The notes below the pieces were generated by a model that was given only the letters and a program-made list of their open reading frames with translations, did no database searches and was not told the origin of the DNA. Of a stretch of 64,000 nucleotides of DNA, positions 26,557-34,827 are shown piece after piece; within the stretch, counting starts at the first letter, position 1; each line of letters begins with the position of its first letter. The position numbers and the translations under genes were made by a program. Source of the DNA: Bacillota bacterium (GTDB lineage Bacteria; Bacillota; UBA4882; UBA8346); NCBI GenBank assembly GCA_023400055.1, contig JAEXFN010000045.1, positions 62,001 to 126,000 on the forward strand, in the 5' to 3' direction.

Positions 26557-27579
26557 TTAGTAATCCTCGATGAGCACCTGCATGATGCCCCCGCAAACCA
26601 TGCCTTCTTCCTCGGCGATTTCGGCCGTCAAATCGACTGTCTGCAGGCAATACCGGCCCGTGCCGATGATCTGCTGGGCAATGCCGATGACGGCCGCTTC
26701 ACTGCAGCCGCCGCCGATGCTGCCGACGATTCGACGGTCGCGATACACCAGCATTTTGGCACCGGGGCCGCGCGGCACCGAGCCTTTGGCGGTAACGACT
26801 GTAACAATGGCTTTGGGAACGTCTTTTTCTTCGGCGAGCGTGTGCAGTACGTGCATATCCATATCCGACCGGCTGATATGACTCGCCGCATCGCCCTGGC
26901 GCAGGCGCTTGCAGGCGACGAGCTCCGCCATGATCGAAATCGCGATCTCCGCTGGCGTCACGGCGCCGATCGACAGCCCGATGGGGGTGTGCGTCCGATT
27001 CACCCGCGCCGCATCATAGCCCTTGGCGATCAGCGCCTCTTTCAAAGCGTTAACCCGGCGACGCGAGCCGATCATGCCGCTATAAAAGGGTCCCGCGCCT
27101 CCTTGCAGCCGTTCCAGACAGGCCAGGTCATGCCGGTGCCCGCGGGTGATGATCACCACATAATCGCTGGCGGTGACCTTCAGTTGATCGAAGACCTTCG
27201 CAAAGCTTTCGCAAAGCACGCTGGCGGCAGCGGGAAAACGCAAAGCATTGGCGAAACTGGGCCGATCGTCCACAACCGTAACCGAAAAGCCCGTTTTGGA
27301 CGCGAAATCCACCAGCGGCAACGCGATATGGCCGCCGCCCAGCACGATCAGGCGCTCTTCCGGAAAAAACGGCTCCCAAACGGTGGTCACGTCGTTTTGG
27401 GTTTTCAGAACGGGCGAACCGTTTGCCAGCACTTCGCTGGCGAGTTCGCGATCCCCGGCAATCAACTGTTTAATGATAGTTTTGTTTTCTCCTGCCGTGC
27501 CGCTGAACTGTTCCTGCAAAACGATGCATTGCTGGCGGAGCAATGTTTGCCTGATCTCGGAATATATCGTTTGATTCAT
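26557..27579 (-). CDS. XdhC/CoxI-family molybdoenzyme accessory protein (orphan)
   Basis: The 340-residue protein has a Rossmann-type XdhC_C domain first (VLGGGHIALPLVDFASKTGF at ~80, IITRGHRHD, MIGSRRRVNALKEAL). The XdhC_CoxI domain comes at the C-terminus (VTAKGSVPRGPGAKMLVY, GSIGGGCSEAAV, GMVCGGIMQVLIE). In many proteobacterial XdhC proteins the order is the reverse. The family inserts or sulfurates the molybdenum cofactor of hydroxylases; no such hydroxylase gene is seen here. Its use of GCG, GCC and CTG codons looks richer than its neighbours. It stands alone between the PucR and pfl genes. Confidence 0.9.
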   Translation of the reverse strand: MNQTIYSEIRQTLLRQQCIVLQEQFSGTAGENKTIIKQLIAGDRELASEVLANGSPVLKTQNDVTTVWEPFFPEERLIVLGGGHIALPLVDFASKTGFSVTVVDDRPSFANALRFPAAASVLCESFAKVFDQLKVTASDYVVIITRGHRHDLACLERLQGGAGPFYSGMIGSRRRVNALKEALIAKGYDAARVNRTHTPIGLSIGAVTPAEIAISIMAELVACKRLRQGDAASHISRSDMDMHVLHTLAEEKDVPKAIVTVVTAKGSVPRGPGAKMLVYRDRRIVGSIGGGCSEAAVIGIAQQIIGTGRYCLQTVDLTAEIAEEEGMVCGGIMQVLIEDY

Positions 27580-27859
27580 AGCGATTCTGTCCTTTCATAG
27601 CCGGATACCCGTTTTAGCAGTTTTGCCACATATTATTCATCTTCGGCAGCATGACGGGACAGATGACCTGTCCGCAGGCTGCGGCGCCGTCAGCAGCACG
27701 GGTTCCAGGACAAAGCATGCCTCGCTTTCCTATTTTTCTCGTCGTTTTCCCAAAACTCCTTCTCTTCCTATCAGCCTTTTTGGGGTTTGAACGATTTATT
27801 CGGCGCTTGTATTCTTATCCAATTTGGTATTTTTTACAATTCGCGATAGCAACACCGGA

Positions 27860-28585
27860 TTACTGAACATTCAAATTGTATTTCGAAAAAAGCTCCCGAA
27901 TCTGCCGAATCGATTCTAGCGTCGGTTCGGGGGTGTTTTTTAACTCATAAGATAAGCCAAGTTGCTCCCATTTGTATTCGCCCAGCTTATGAAAGGGGAG
28001 AATTTCAACCCGTTTCACCACCGAATATCGGGCGATCCAGCCCGCCAGCCGTTCTAAATCCTGCTTATCATCGGTAAATCCCGGAACTATCACGTGGCGG
28101 ATCCAAACCTCTTTCCCGATTTGCTGGCAATAATCCAGCAAGCGCAGGGCGTGCTCGTTGCCTTGGCCGGTGAGCGCCCGGCATTTGGCATCATCAATGT
28201 GTTTGATATCCAGCAAAATCAACTGCGCCGCGTCAATCGCCGGGCGGGCCCGTTCCAGGGAGATGGCTCCGCCGGTATCGATGGCAGTATGCAAACCGTA
28301 CGCCGCACAGCGTCGTAAAACTGCCGTGACAAACTCCGCCTGCATTAGCGGTTCGCCCCCGCTAAGGGTAACTCCCCCGTTTTTAATGAAGTTCTTGTAT
28401 TTGAGAATATCGGATACCAGTTCTTCGACGGTATATGGCGTTCCCATTCCGGCCTCGCATCGCCAAGTATCGGGGTTATGACAGAATTTACAACGCAAAG
28501 GGCAGCCTTGCAAGAATACCACATAGCGCAGTCCGGGGCCGTCCACGGTACCGCCGGTTTCAATGGAATGGATATAACCTTTCAT
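27860..28585 (-). CDS. pflA: Pyruvate formate-lyase activating enzyme
   Basis: The 241-residue radical SAM protein has the cluster motif CPLRCKFCHNPDTW (CxxxCxxC) at ~29-36. Also present are the family opening GYIHSIETGGTVDGPGLRYV and the TLSGGEPLMQAEFV strand. It uses S-adenosylmethionine to place the glycyl radical on pyruvate formate-lyase. ATG 28585 follows GGAGGAGG. It is downstream of pflB on the same strand, separated by a hairpin that could limit its expression relative to pflB. It is normal in length and intact. The 27580-27859 gap upstream of the XdhC-type gene holds nothing recognisable. Confidence 0.96.
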   Translation of the reverse strand: MKGYIHSIETGGTVDGPGLRYVVFLQGCPLRCKFCHNPDTWRCEAGMGTPYTVEELVSDILKYKNFIKNGGVTLSGGEPLMQAEFVTAVLRRCAAYGLHTAIDTGGAISLERARPAIDAAQLILLDIKHIDDAKCRALTGQGNEHALRLLDYCQQIGKEVWIRHVIVPGFTDDKQDLERLAGWIARYSVVKRVEILPFHKLGEYKWEQLGLSYELKNTPEPTLESIRQIRELFSKYNLNVQ

Positions 28586-28608
28586 GAGAACACCTCCTCC
28601 CTATTTTC

Positions 28609-28649
28609 AAAAAATGAGAAAAGGCAGTTCAACTTCAGCCGAACTGCCT
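28609..28649 (-). terminator. Terminator/attenuator between pflB and pflA
   Basis: AGGCAGTTC (28622-28630) pairs with GAACTGCCT (28641-28649) around a 10-nt loop. On the minus strand the stem is followed by TTTTCTCATTTTTT, a classic intrinsic terminator. It lies immediately after the pflB stop and before the pflA RBS. Partial read-through would give more lyase than activase, in line with their catalytic roles. Confidence 0.8.
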
Positions 28650-28655
28650 CCGCCT

Positions 28656-30875
28656 TTAAAACCGCTCGTGGAACGTCCGGTTGATTACATCCAGTTGTTG
28701 CTCCCGATTGAGCTTAATAAAGTTCACCGCATAACCGGAGACCCGGATCGTCAATTGCGGGTATTTTTCGGGATGATCCATCGCATCCAGCAAGACCTCT
28801 CTGTTTAAGACATTGACATTGATATGATGCCCGCCGGCGTCGAAGTAACCGTCCATTAAATTGTAGAGATTGGCATATCGTTCGGCATCGGTCTTGCCCA
28901 AAGCGCCCGGCACAATCGAGAACGTATAGGAGATTCCATCCTCGCTGAAGTCATAAGGCAGCTTGGCCACCGAGGCCATCGATGCCAGGCAGCCCTTGGT
29001 ATCCCGTTTATGCATCGGATTGGCGCCCGGGGCGAACGGTTCGCCTTTTTTGCGCCCGTCCGGTGTGCTGCCGGTCTTTTTGCCGTAGACGACGTTAGAG
29101 GTGATCGTCAGGATGGAGAGGGTCGGTTTGCTATGCCGGTAGGTCTTATGCTTGCTCAACTTATTCATGAAATTTTTGACTAATTCGACCGCGATCTCGT
29201 CAACGGCCGGGTCGTTATTACCGAACTTCGGGTAATCCCCTTCGATCTCATAATCGGTGACCAAACCCTGCTCGTTACGGATCGTTTTGACCCGGGCATA
29301 TTTGATGGCCGAGAGTGAATCCACCGCGACGGATAATCCGGCAATTCCGCAAGCCGAAGTGCGCAGAATCTCCTCGTCGTGCAAGGCCATCTGAATCCGC
29401 TCATAGCAGTACTTATCGTGCATGTAATGGATGATGTTTAAGGTATTGATATACAGTTTGGCCAACCATTCCATCATCTGGTCAAAGCGCTCCAAGACCT
29501 CCCGATAGTCGAGGTACTCCCCGGTCAGCGGCGCTAAAGCCGGTCCGACCTGCTCGTTATAGATTTCATCCTTGCCGCCATTGATGGCATAGAGCAAGGC
29601 TTTCGCCAGATTGGCCCGGGCTCCGAAGAACTGCATCTGTTTCCCGATCCGCATCGCCGATACGCAGCAAGCGATGCCGTAATCGTCGCCGAACTTCTCC
29701 CGCATCAAATCGTCGTTCTCGTACTGAATCGAAGAAGTCGCCACCGACATTCCGGCGCAATATCGTTTAAAAGGCTCCGGCAGGCGCGGCGACCAAAGGA
29801 CCGTCATATTCGGTTCCGGGGCCGGTCCCAAATTGGTCAGGGTATGCAAGAACCGGTAAGTCATCCGGGTCACCATATGGCGGCCATCGGTGCCAATCCC
29901 GCCCAGCGATTCCGTTACCCAGGTCGGATCGCCGGAGAAGAGCTCATCATAGGAAGGCGTCCGCAGGAAACGGACCAGCCGCAGTTTAATCACAAAGTGG
30001 TCGACCAGCTCCTGAATTTGAGCTTCGCCGTACCGGCCTTCCCGAAGGTCGCGTTCGGCGTAAATATCCAAAAAGGTGGCGACCCGGCCCAGGCTCATCG
30101 CGGCGCCGTTCTGTTCCTTAATGGCAGCCAGATATCCGAAGTAAAGCCATTGAATGGCCGCTTTGGTATCCCGGGCGGGCTGACTGATATCGAACCCGTA
30201 ACTCGCCGCCATCTGCTTTAGCTCTTCCAAGGCCCGGATCTGCTCGCTCAGCTCTTCCCGTTGCTGAATCACCTGAGAGTCCATAATGTCAAAGACATAA
30301 TTGGACTTGGCCGCTTTTTTCTGGGCAATCAAGTAATCGACCCCATAGAGCGGCACGCGGCGGTAATCGCCGATGATCCGGCCCCGGCCGTAGGCATCGG
30401 GCAAACCGGTAATAATCCCGGTATGGCGGGCTTTTTTCATTTCGTCGGTGTAGGCATCGAAGACGCCGTCGTTATGGGTCTTGCGGTATTTAAAAACGTT
30501 TTCAACCTCCGGATTCATGGCCCGGCCATAAGTCTTCAGGGAGGTTTGAACCATCCGTATTCCGCCAAAGGGCATGATCGCCCGTTTCAGCGGCGCATCG
30601 GTCTGCAGCCCGACGATGGCTTCCAGTTCCTTATCGATATATCCCGGCTGATGGGAAACGATCGTCGAAATGGTATCGGGATCGATATCCATGATGCCAC
30701 CGCGACGCCGCTCTTCGTCCATTAAGGTTTGGACTTTGGCCCATAATTTGGCGGTAGTTTGGGTCGGTTCCGCCAAAAAACTCTCGTCGCCATCATATGG
30801 GGTATAATTGGTTTGAATAAAATCCCGGACATTCATCTCATGACTCCATTTGCCAGTGTTAAACTCGCTACTCAT
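28656..30875 (-). CDS. pflB: Formate acetyltransferase (pyruvate formate-lyase)
   Basis: The 739-residue protein has full family length. The catalytic cysteine pair lies in YGIACCVSAMRIGKQMQFFG near residue 410. The glycyl-radical loop RVSGYAVNFIKL is at ~715-725. The N-terminus (NTGKWSHEMNVRDFIQTNYT) matches PFL, so the start at 30875 is kept even though the internal ATG 30836 has the better RBS. It converts pyruvate and CoA to acetyl-CoA and formate anaerobically. It is activated by the downstream pflA product and indicates mixed-acid fermentation. Confidence 0.97.
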   Translation of the reverse strand: MSSEFNTGKWSHEMNVRDFIQTNYTPYDGDESFLAEPTQTTAKLWAKVQTLMDEERRRGGIMDIDPDTISTIVSHQPGYIDKELEAIVGLQTDAPLKRAIMPFGGIRMVQTSLKTYGRAMNPEVENVFKYRKTHNDGVFDAYTDEMKKARHTGIITGLPDAYGRGRIIGDYRRVPLYGVDYLIAQKKAAKSNYVFDIMDSQVIQQREELSEQIRALEELKQMAASYGFDISQPARDTKAAIQWLYFGYLAAIKEQNGAAMSLGRVATFLDIYAERDLREGRYGEAQIQELVDHFVIKLRLVRFLRTPSYDELFSGDPTWVTESLGGIGTDGRHMVTRMTYRFLHTLTNLGPAPEPNMTVLWSPRLPEPFKRYCAGMSVATSSIQYENDDLMREKFGDDYGIACCVSAMRIGKQMQFFGARANLAKALLYAINGGKDEIYNEQVGPALAPLTGEYLDYREVLERFDQMMEWLAKLYINTLNIIHYMHDKYCYERIQMALHDEEILRTSACGIAGLSVAVDSLSAIKYARVKTIRNEQGLVTDYEIEGDYPKFGNNDPAVDEIAVELVKNFMNKLSKHKTYRHSKPTLSILTITSNVVYGKKTGSTPDGRKKGEPFAPGANPMHKRDTKGCLASMASVAKLPYDFSEDGISYTFSIVPGALGKTDAERYANLYNLMDGYFDAGGHHINVNVLNREVLLDAMDHPEKYPQLTIRVSGYAVNFIKLNREQQLDVINRTFHERF

Positions 30876-31225
30876 ATCTCAGCCCCATCCTTTCGTAGTA
30901 AATTGTTTGCGTCTTCGGAGATGACCGACGGCCATCTGCCGGATGGTGAAGCTCTCGATCGCTTTGATCCTACCATGTTCCGCGGTTTTATTGGTTATCG
31001 ACCGGAAACGGTTTGTTTACATTTTAATTAATATTGTTATCTATTTATATTGGAACTTAATTGGTTGCGATTGAAAAACCGTTGGATAGGGAAACCCGTT
31101 CGCCGCCGCGCGCCATAAGACGGCCGGCGGCAGTGTTCCGGTTTCATCCCGAAGCATTCCGGGCACTCCCTTATCCCCCCAAAATCGCTCTTTTGTTTCA
31201 TCAAGGAACTATGGCAATGACCGCC

Positions 31226-31540
31226 ATGGTTCCTTTTGTGGATCGAGATCTTTCTTTTGTGGATAAAGATCGATCTTTTGTTAATAAAGATCGATCTGCG
31301 GTGATTCCAGATCGATCTTTTGTGAATCAAGATCTTTCTTTTGTGGATAAAGATCGATCTTTTGTTAATAAAGATCGATCTGCAATGATTCCAGATCGAT
31401 CTTTTGTGGATAAAGATCGATCTTTTGTTAATAAAGATCGATCTTTTGTTAATAAAGATCGATCTTTTGTTAATAAAGATCGATCTGCGATGATTCCAGA
31501 TCGATCTTTTGTGGATAAAGATCTAACTTTCGTGGATAAA
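31226..31540. repeat. Tandem 21-bp repeat array B (15 units) rich in GATC and DnaA-box motifs
   Basis: Units start at 31226, 31247, 31268 and so on to 31520, every 21 bp with no indel. Most begin GATCGATC or GATCTTTC. Three subtypes alternate: one ending TTGTTAATAAA, one ending TTGTGGATAAA and one ending GATGATTCCA. This gives a higher-order pattern of about 63-105 bp. The array lies between the pflB start region and the 3' end of the first sulfatase gene. Frames in both directions stay open (7-residue repeats such as DRSFVNK), but there is no RBS or conserved start and I treat it as non-coding. 30876-31225 holds only the pflB leader and no gene. Confidence 0.95.
31258..31518 (-). promoter_or_regulatory. 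Four exact DnaA-box 9-mers inside array B
   Basis: TGTGGATAA, the complement of the consensus DnaA box TTATCCACA, occurs exactly at 31258-31266, 31342-31350, 31405-31413 and 31510-31518. One-mismatch (CGTGGATAA, 31531-31539) and two-mismatch copies (TGTTAATAA) fill most other units. Spacings are 84, 63 and 105 bp, all multiples of 21, so all sites face the same side of the helix. No dnaA, dnaN or other origin gene is nearby, so this is more like a DnaA-titration cluster than an origin, if it binds DnaA at all. Confidence 0.45.
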
Positions 31541-31559
31541 GACAATGGTTTGCACCGGA

Positions 31560-32957
31560 TTAACCTTTCATGACGCTTATCAGCTCCGGTATATCCTCCC
31601 CGGCCTCGGCCATCCGGCGCTGCAAAACTTCGGCCAGTTCGTCCCGGATCGGTTGATAATCCAAGTTACCGACCAAATTATGCTGCTCATACGGGTCATT
31701 CGCAAGGTCATATAAGTATTGGTCGACATAGCTGTCGCTTGAGCTTTCGTTCCAGGCATCCTTCTCCGGCGCGTAAACGCAGTATTTCCAGCGCTCGGTG
31801 CGGATGGCCCGGGCCACCCAGGATTCACTGATCTGCAGGAAAACTTCCGCCGGCCAGTCAGTCGCCGTCCCCGCCACCAGCGCTCGGAGGGGTCGGCCCC
31901 GCATGGCTTGCGGCTGGCTGATTCCCGCGCAAGCCAGTATGGTCGGCGGCAGATCGATCAGGCTTACCAATTCTTGAATCGTCTTGCCCCCTTCGAAACC
32001 GGGGCCCCGGATAACCAGGGGTATCCGAATGCAGCCTTCATGGCAGGAGCGTTTGTAATCATCATAGTGCGCCCCTTGCAAGCCCCGGTTTCTGGTGCGG
32101 AAATGGGAACCGTGATCGCTGGCAAAAACGATCACCGTCCGGTCAGCAATGCCGAGCCGATTGAGCTTTTGGCGAATTCGCCCCAGATTATCGTCCAGGC
32201 TGTGAATACAGCCGAGGTAGTCGGGATAACTCTCCTGCCAGTCTCCCGCCGCGCCGGTGAGATCGCCAGGCGGAATGAAGTTTTTGAACTTTTCCTTGGA
32301 GCCGCGCGGCCCCTCATAACAATGATGATCGTTTTGATGATGCGGTTCAATATACGACAGAAACAGCATGAATGGCTGCTCTTGCCGGCCCCAGCGTTCC
32401 AGGATCTCGAGGGCCCAATCGGTCTGGGCATCGGCGCGGTAACGGCCGGGCGGAAACGCTTTTACCTGATTATTTTGGTCAAACATATGCCCGTCATAGG
32501 CATGGGAAGTAAACTCCAGCACGTCCGAGGCGATCCATTCATCGTTCCAGCCCCCGCGGTGGGTCACCGGAACTGGCTTGGTTTTGAAATCGGAGCATAT
32601 TATATTATCGGGCCGGTCCTTGCCGGAGCAATCCGAATGATTGGAAGCCAGGTGCCATTTGCCAACATACCCGACCTTATATCCCTGCTCGGATAGATAA
32701 TGGGCTATGGTCTTCTCGCCCAGTGGCAATCCGATATCGTTCCGAAAGCACCCGGTCTCCGTGGCGTACTTCCCGGTTTGAAGGCAGGAGCGGGCCGGCC
32801 CGCATACCGGCTGACAGGTAAAAGCATTCTTAAATATAACGCCTTCCCCGGCCATCTGATCGAGGTTGGGCGTCACCGGCAGCGGCTGGCCATAGCAGCC
32901 ACAGGTATCCCAACGTTGCTGGTCGGTAAAGAAAAAGACAATATTGGGTTTATCCAT
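31560..32957 (-). CDS. Sulfatase (Cys-type, formylglycine-dependent), cytoplasmic; module 1
   Basis: A 465-residue protein from ATG 32957 (RBS AAAGGAG, 5 nt; the in-frame codons upstream lack one). The maturation motif VCGPARSCLQTG places the catalytic Cys at residue 52, to be converted to formylglycine. N-terminal metal residues lie in FTDQQRWD, and the second metal site is ASDHGSHFRTR. No signal peptide is present, so desulfation would take place in the cytoplasm. It is the last gene of importer 2's operon, 27 bp after the MalG-type gene. The sulfated sugar substrate is unknown. No maturase gene is in the window. Confidence 0.93.
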   Translation of the reverse strand: MDKPNIVFFFTDQQRWDTCGCYGQPLPVTPNLDQMAGEGVIFKNAFTCQPVCGPARSCLQTGKYATETGCFRNDIGLPLGEKTIAHYLSEQGYKVGYVGKWHLASNHSDCSGKDRPDNIICSDFKTKPVPVTHRGGWNDEWIASDVLEFTSHAYDGHMFDQNNQVKAFPPGRYRADAQTDWALEILERWGRQEQPFMLFLSYIEPHHQNDHHCYEGPRGSKEKFKNFIPPGDLTGAAGDWQESYPDYLGCIHSLDDNLGRIRQKLNRLGIADRTVIVFASDHGSHFRTRNRGLQGAHYDDYKRSCHEGCIRIPLVIRGPGFEGGKTIQELVSLIDLPPTILACAGISQPQAMRGRPLRALVAGTATDWPAEVFLQISESWVARAIRTERWKYCVYAPEKDAWNESSSDSYVDQYLYDLANDPYEQHNLVGNLDYQPIRDELAEVLQRRMAEAGEDIPELISVMKG

Positions 32958-32984
32958 GATATCTCCTTTCAAAAATCAGCGGCT

Positions 32985-33848
32985 TTACCCCTTGATCCCG
33001 GTGGTGACGATTCCCGCGACGAAGTATTTCTGCAGCGTCAGAAAGATGATTACGAGCGGCAGAACGATCAGCGTGGTGGCCGCCATCATCAGGTTCCACT
33101 GGATATTGGTCTCATTCTGAAACAGCGTCAGGGCCAGCTGGACCGTTTTCATCTTATCGCTGACCGTGATAATCAGGGGCCAGGTATATTCATTCCAGGT
33201 AGAAGTGGTCTTCAGTACGATTAAAGTCGCCAGGATCGGTTTACTCAACGGCAGGTAAATATACAAATAAGTCTTGAAATTGCTCAAACCATCGATGCGG
33301 GCCGCGTCATCCAGCGATTTGGGAAAGTTCAGATAAAACTGGCGGAATAAAAACACCCCGAAAGAACCGGCGATATAGGGGATGATCAGTCCCATGTACG
33401 AATCGATCCAGCCCAAGCCGCCTTGGCCGAGCAGATCGTTCCCTCCCGCCAGCGGCACATGTTTCAGGATCAGAAAGACCGGGATCATGGTGACCTGCTG
33501 CGGCACCATCAATCCGATCAAAGTGACAAAGAACAAAACGTCCCGACCTTTGAATTGGACCCTGGCGAAAGCGAATCCGGCGATGGAGTTGATGATCAGG
33601 CTCACCACCACTGCCACTGAAGTGATGAAACAGGAGTTAAAGAAGTACCTGCCCCAGTTGCCGGTGATCATCGCGTCGCGATAGTTGGCGAAGACCCACT
33701 GGCGGGGGATGAAAGAAAAGTTGGGCGCAAAGACTTCACCCATGGTTTTTACAGAAGTCGCCACCATTATCAGGAAGGGCAGCAAAATCGCCAGGGATAA
33801 AACTGCCATGATGATTGCAATCAATCGATTCAAGCCTTTTTCATTCAT
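32985..33848 (-). CDS. Sugar ABC transporter permease, MalG/CUT1 type (importer 2)
   Basis: The 287-residue protein has six predicted membrane spans. The EAA loop LDDAARIDGLSNFKTYLYIY is present near residue 185, and the C-terminus reads VAGIVTTGIKG. It starts 12 bp after the MalF-type gene and is followed by the sulfatase gene. It resembles the permeases of importers 3 and 4 more than that of importer 1 (LDDAA/LDEAA loop and the shared HVPLAGGNDL segment), indicating module duplication. Confidence 0.95.
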   Translation of the reverse strand: MNEKGLNRLIAIIMAVLSLAILLPFLIMVATSVKTMGEVFAPNFSFIPRQWVFANYRDAMITGNWGRYFFNSCFITSVAVVVSLIINSIAGFAFARVQFKGRDVLFFVTLIGLMVPQQVTMIPVFLILKHVPLAGGNDLLGQGGLGWIDSYMGLIIPYIAGSFGVFLFRQFYLNFPKSLDDAARIDGLSNFKTYLYIYLPLSKPILATLIVLKTTSTWNEYTWPLIITVSDKMKTVQLALTLFQNETNIQWNLMMAATTLIVLPLVIIFLTLQKYFVAGIVTTGIKG

Positions 33849-33860
33849 AATCCTTCACCC

Positions 33861-34745
33861 TCACCCTATATCCAGATCGGTGCCCTGGTTGCCAAATTTA
33901 AAATTAACCGTTGTCAAAACCAGCACTATCAACAGCAGCACTACCGATAGTGAAGCCGCGTAACCCATTAGAAAATCGAAAAAAGCCCGGCTGTAGATTT
34001 GGTGCACGATCGTGGTCGTCGCATTCATCGGTCCGCCGCCGGTCATCACGTTGACTTGCTCAAACACATTGAAATTATTAATGATCCCGGTAATCAGGAG
34101 GAAAAAGGTAACCGGAGTCAGCATCGGCAGGGTGACATGAAAAAACTTGCGGAAGCCGTTGGCCCCGTCGACCGTGGCCGCTTCGTACAAGTAGCCCGGA
34201 ATCCCTTGCAAACCGGCCAGAAAGACCACCATGTAGTAGCCGGTGTATTTCCAGATGCTCATCACAATGATGCTTCCCAGGGCCGTATTGGCGTCAAACA
34301 GCCATTGGTGACCCGCCATCCCGAGCCATCCCAGGGCCTGATTGACGATGCCGTGGGACGGTTCATACAGCCACAGCCAGACCATGGACACCGCTACCAT
34401 CGAGGTGACATTGGGCAGATAAAAGCTGGCCCGGAAGAACTTCAATCCCGTGAGCTTGCGGTTCAGGACCACCGCCAACCCGAGTCCCAGCGTCATCGTG
34501 AAGATCAAGGTAAAAAAGGTATAGATTGCGGTGTTTTTAAGAGAAATCCAGAAGAACCGGTCGGTCAGGAGGTTGCGATAGTTTTTGATGCCGATGAACG
34601 ACATCTGATCCAAGTTGTAATTGGTGAAACTCAACCCGATATTGACGATGATCGGAATGATCACGAATACCGTAAAAAAGAGATAGAAGGGCAATATCAG
34701 AAAATATCCGGAGCGATTGTCCATCCATTTGCTGCGCAAATTCAT
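33861..34745 (-). CDS. Sugar ABC transporter permease, MalF/CUT1 type (importer 2)
   Basis: About 294 residues from ATG 34745; an adjacent GTG at 34748 is equally possible, and both have only AAAGG close by. The hydrophobic N-terminus is FLILPFYLFFTVFVIIPIIV. The EAA loop YEAATVDGANGFRKFFHVTL lies near residue 200. The motif NVMTGGGPMNATTTIVHQIY is shared almost exactly with importers 3 and 4. It pairs with the MalG-type gene. No ATPase gene is present. Confidence 0.94.
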   Translation of the reverse strand: MNLRSKWMDNRSGYFLILPFYLFFTVFVIIPIIVNIGLSFTNYNLDQMSFIGIKNYRNLLTDRFFWISLKNTAIYTFFTLIFTMTLGLGLAVVLNRKLTGLKFFRASFYLPNVTSMVAVSMVWLWLYEPSHGIVNQALGWLGMAGHQWLFDANTALGSIIVMSIWKYTGYYMVVFLAGLQGIPGYLYEAATVDGANGFRKFFHVTLPMLTPVTFFLLITGIINNFNVFEQVNVMTGGGPMNATTTIVHQIYSRAFFDFLMGYAASLSVVLLLIVLVLTTVNFKFGNQGTDLDIG

Positions 34746-34780
34746 CACCTTTTCCGGGAGAACTCCCTCGATCTGATTAT

Positions 34781-34810
34781 GCTAAAGGCGGCTTTTGGGC
34801 CGCCTTTAGC
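34781..34810 (-). promoter_or_regulatory. Intercistronic hairpin between binding-protein and permease genes (importer 2)
   Basis: GCTAAAGGCGGC (34781-34792) and GCCGCCTTTAGC (34799-34810) form a perfect 12-bp stem with a 6-nt loop. It sits just after the binding-protein stop (34828) and before the permease start. No run of U follows on the minus strand. A role in mRNA stability or partial termination, keeping binding protein in excess, is likely. Confidence 0.7.
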
Positions 34811-34827
34811 GATACGTTTCCGGTTTA

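Noticed and set aside
31226..31540. Chromosomal replication origin
   Set aside because: DnaA boxes are present, but there is no dnaA, dnaN, gidA or parAB gene and no clear AT-rich unwinding region with the expected layout.
31061..31573. A 170-residue frame with 7-residue repeats (DRSFVNK) across array B
   Set aside because: The repeats come from a 21-bp DNA unit, which keeps any frame open; frames on the opposite strand are open too. No RBS precedes the start and the N-terminal part resembles nothing.
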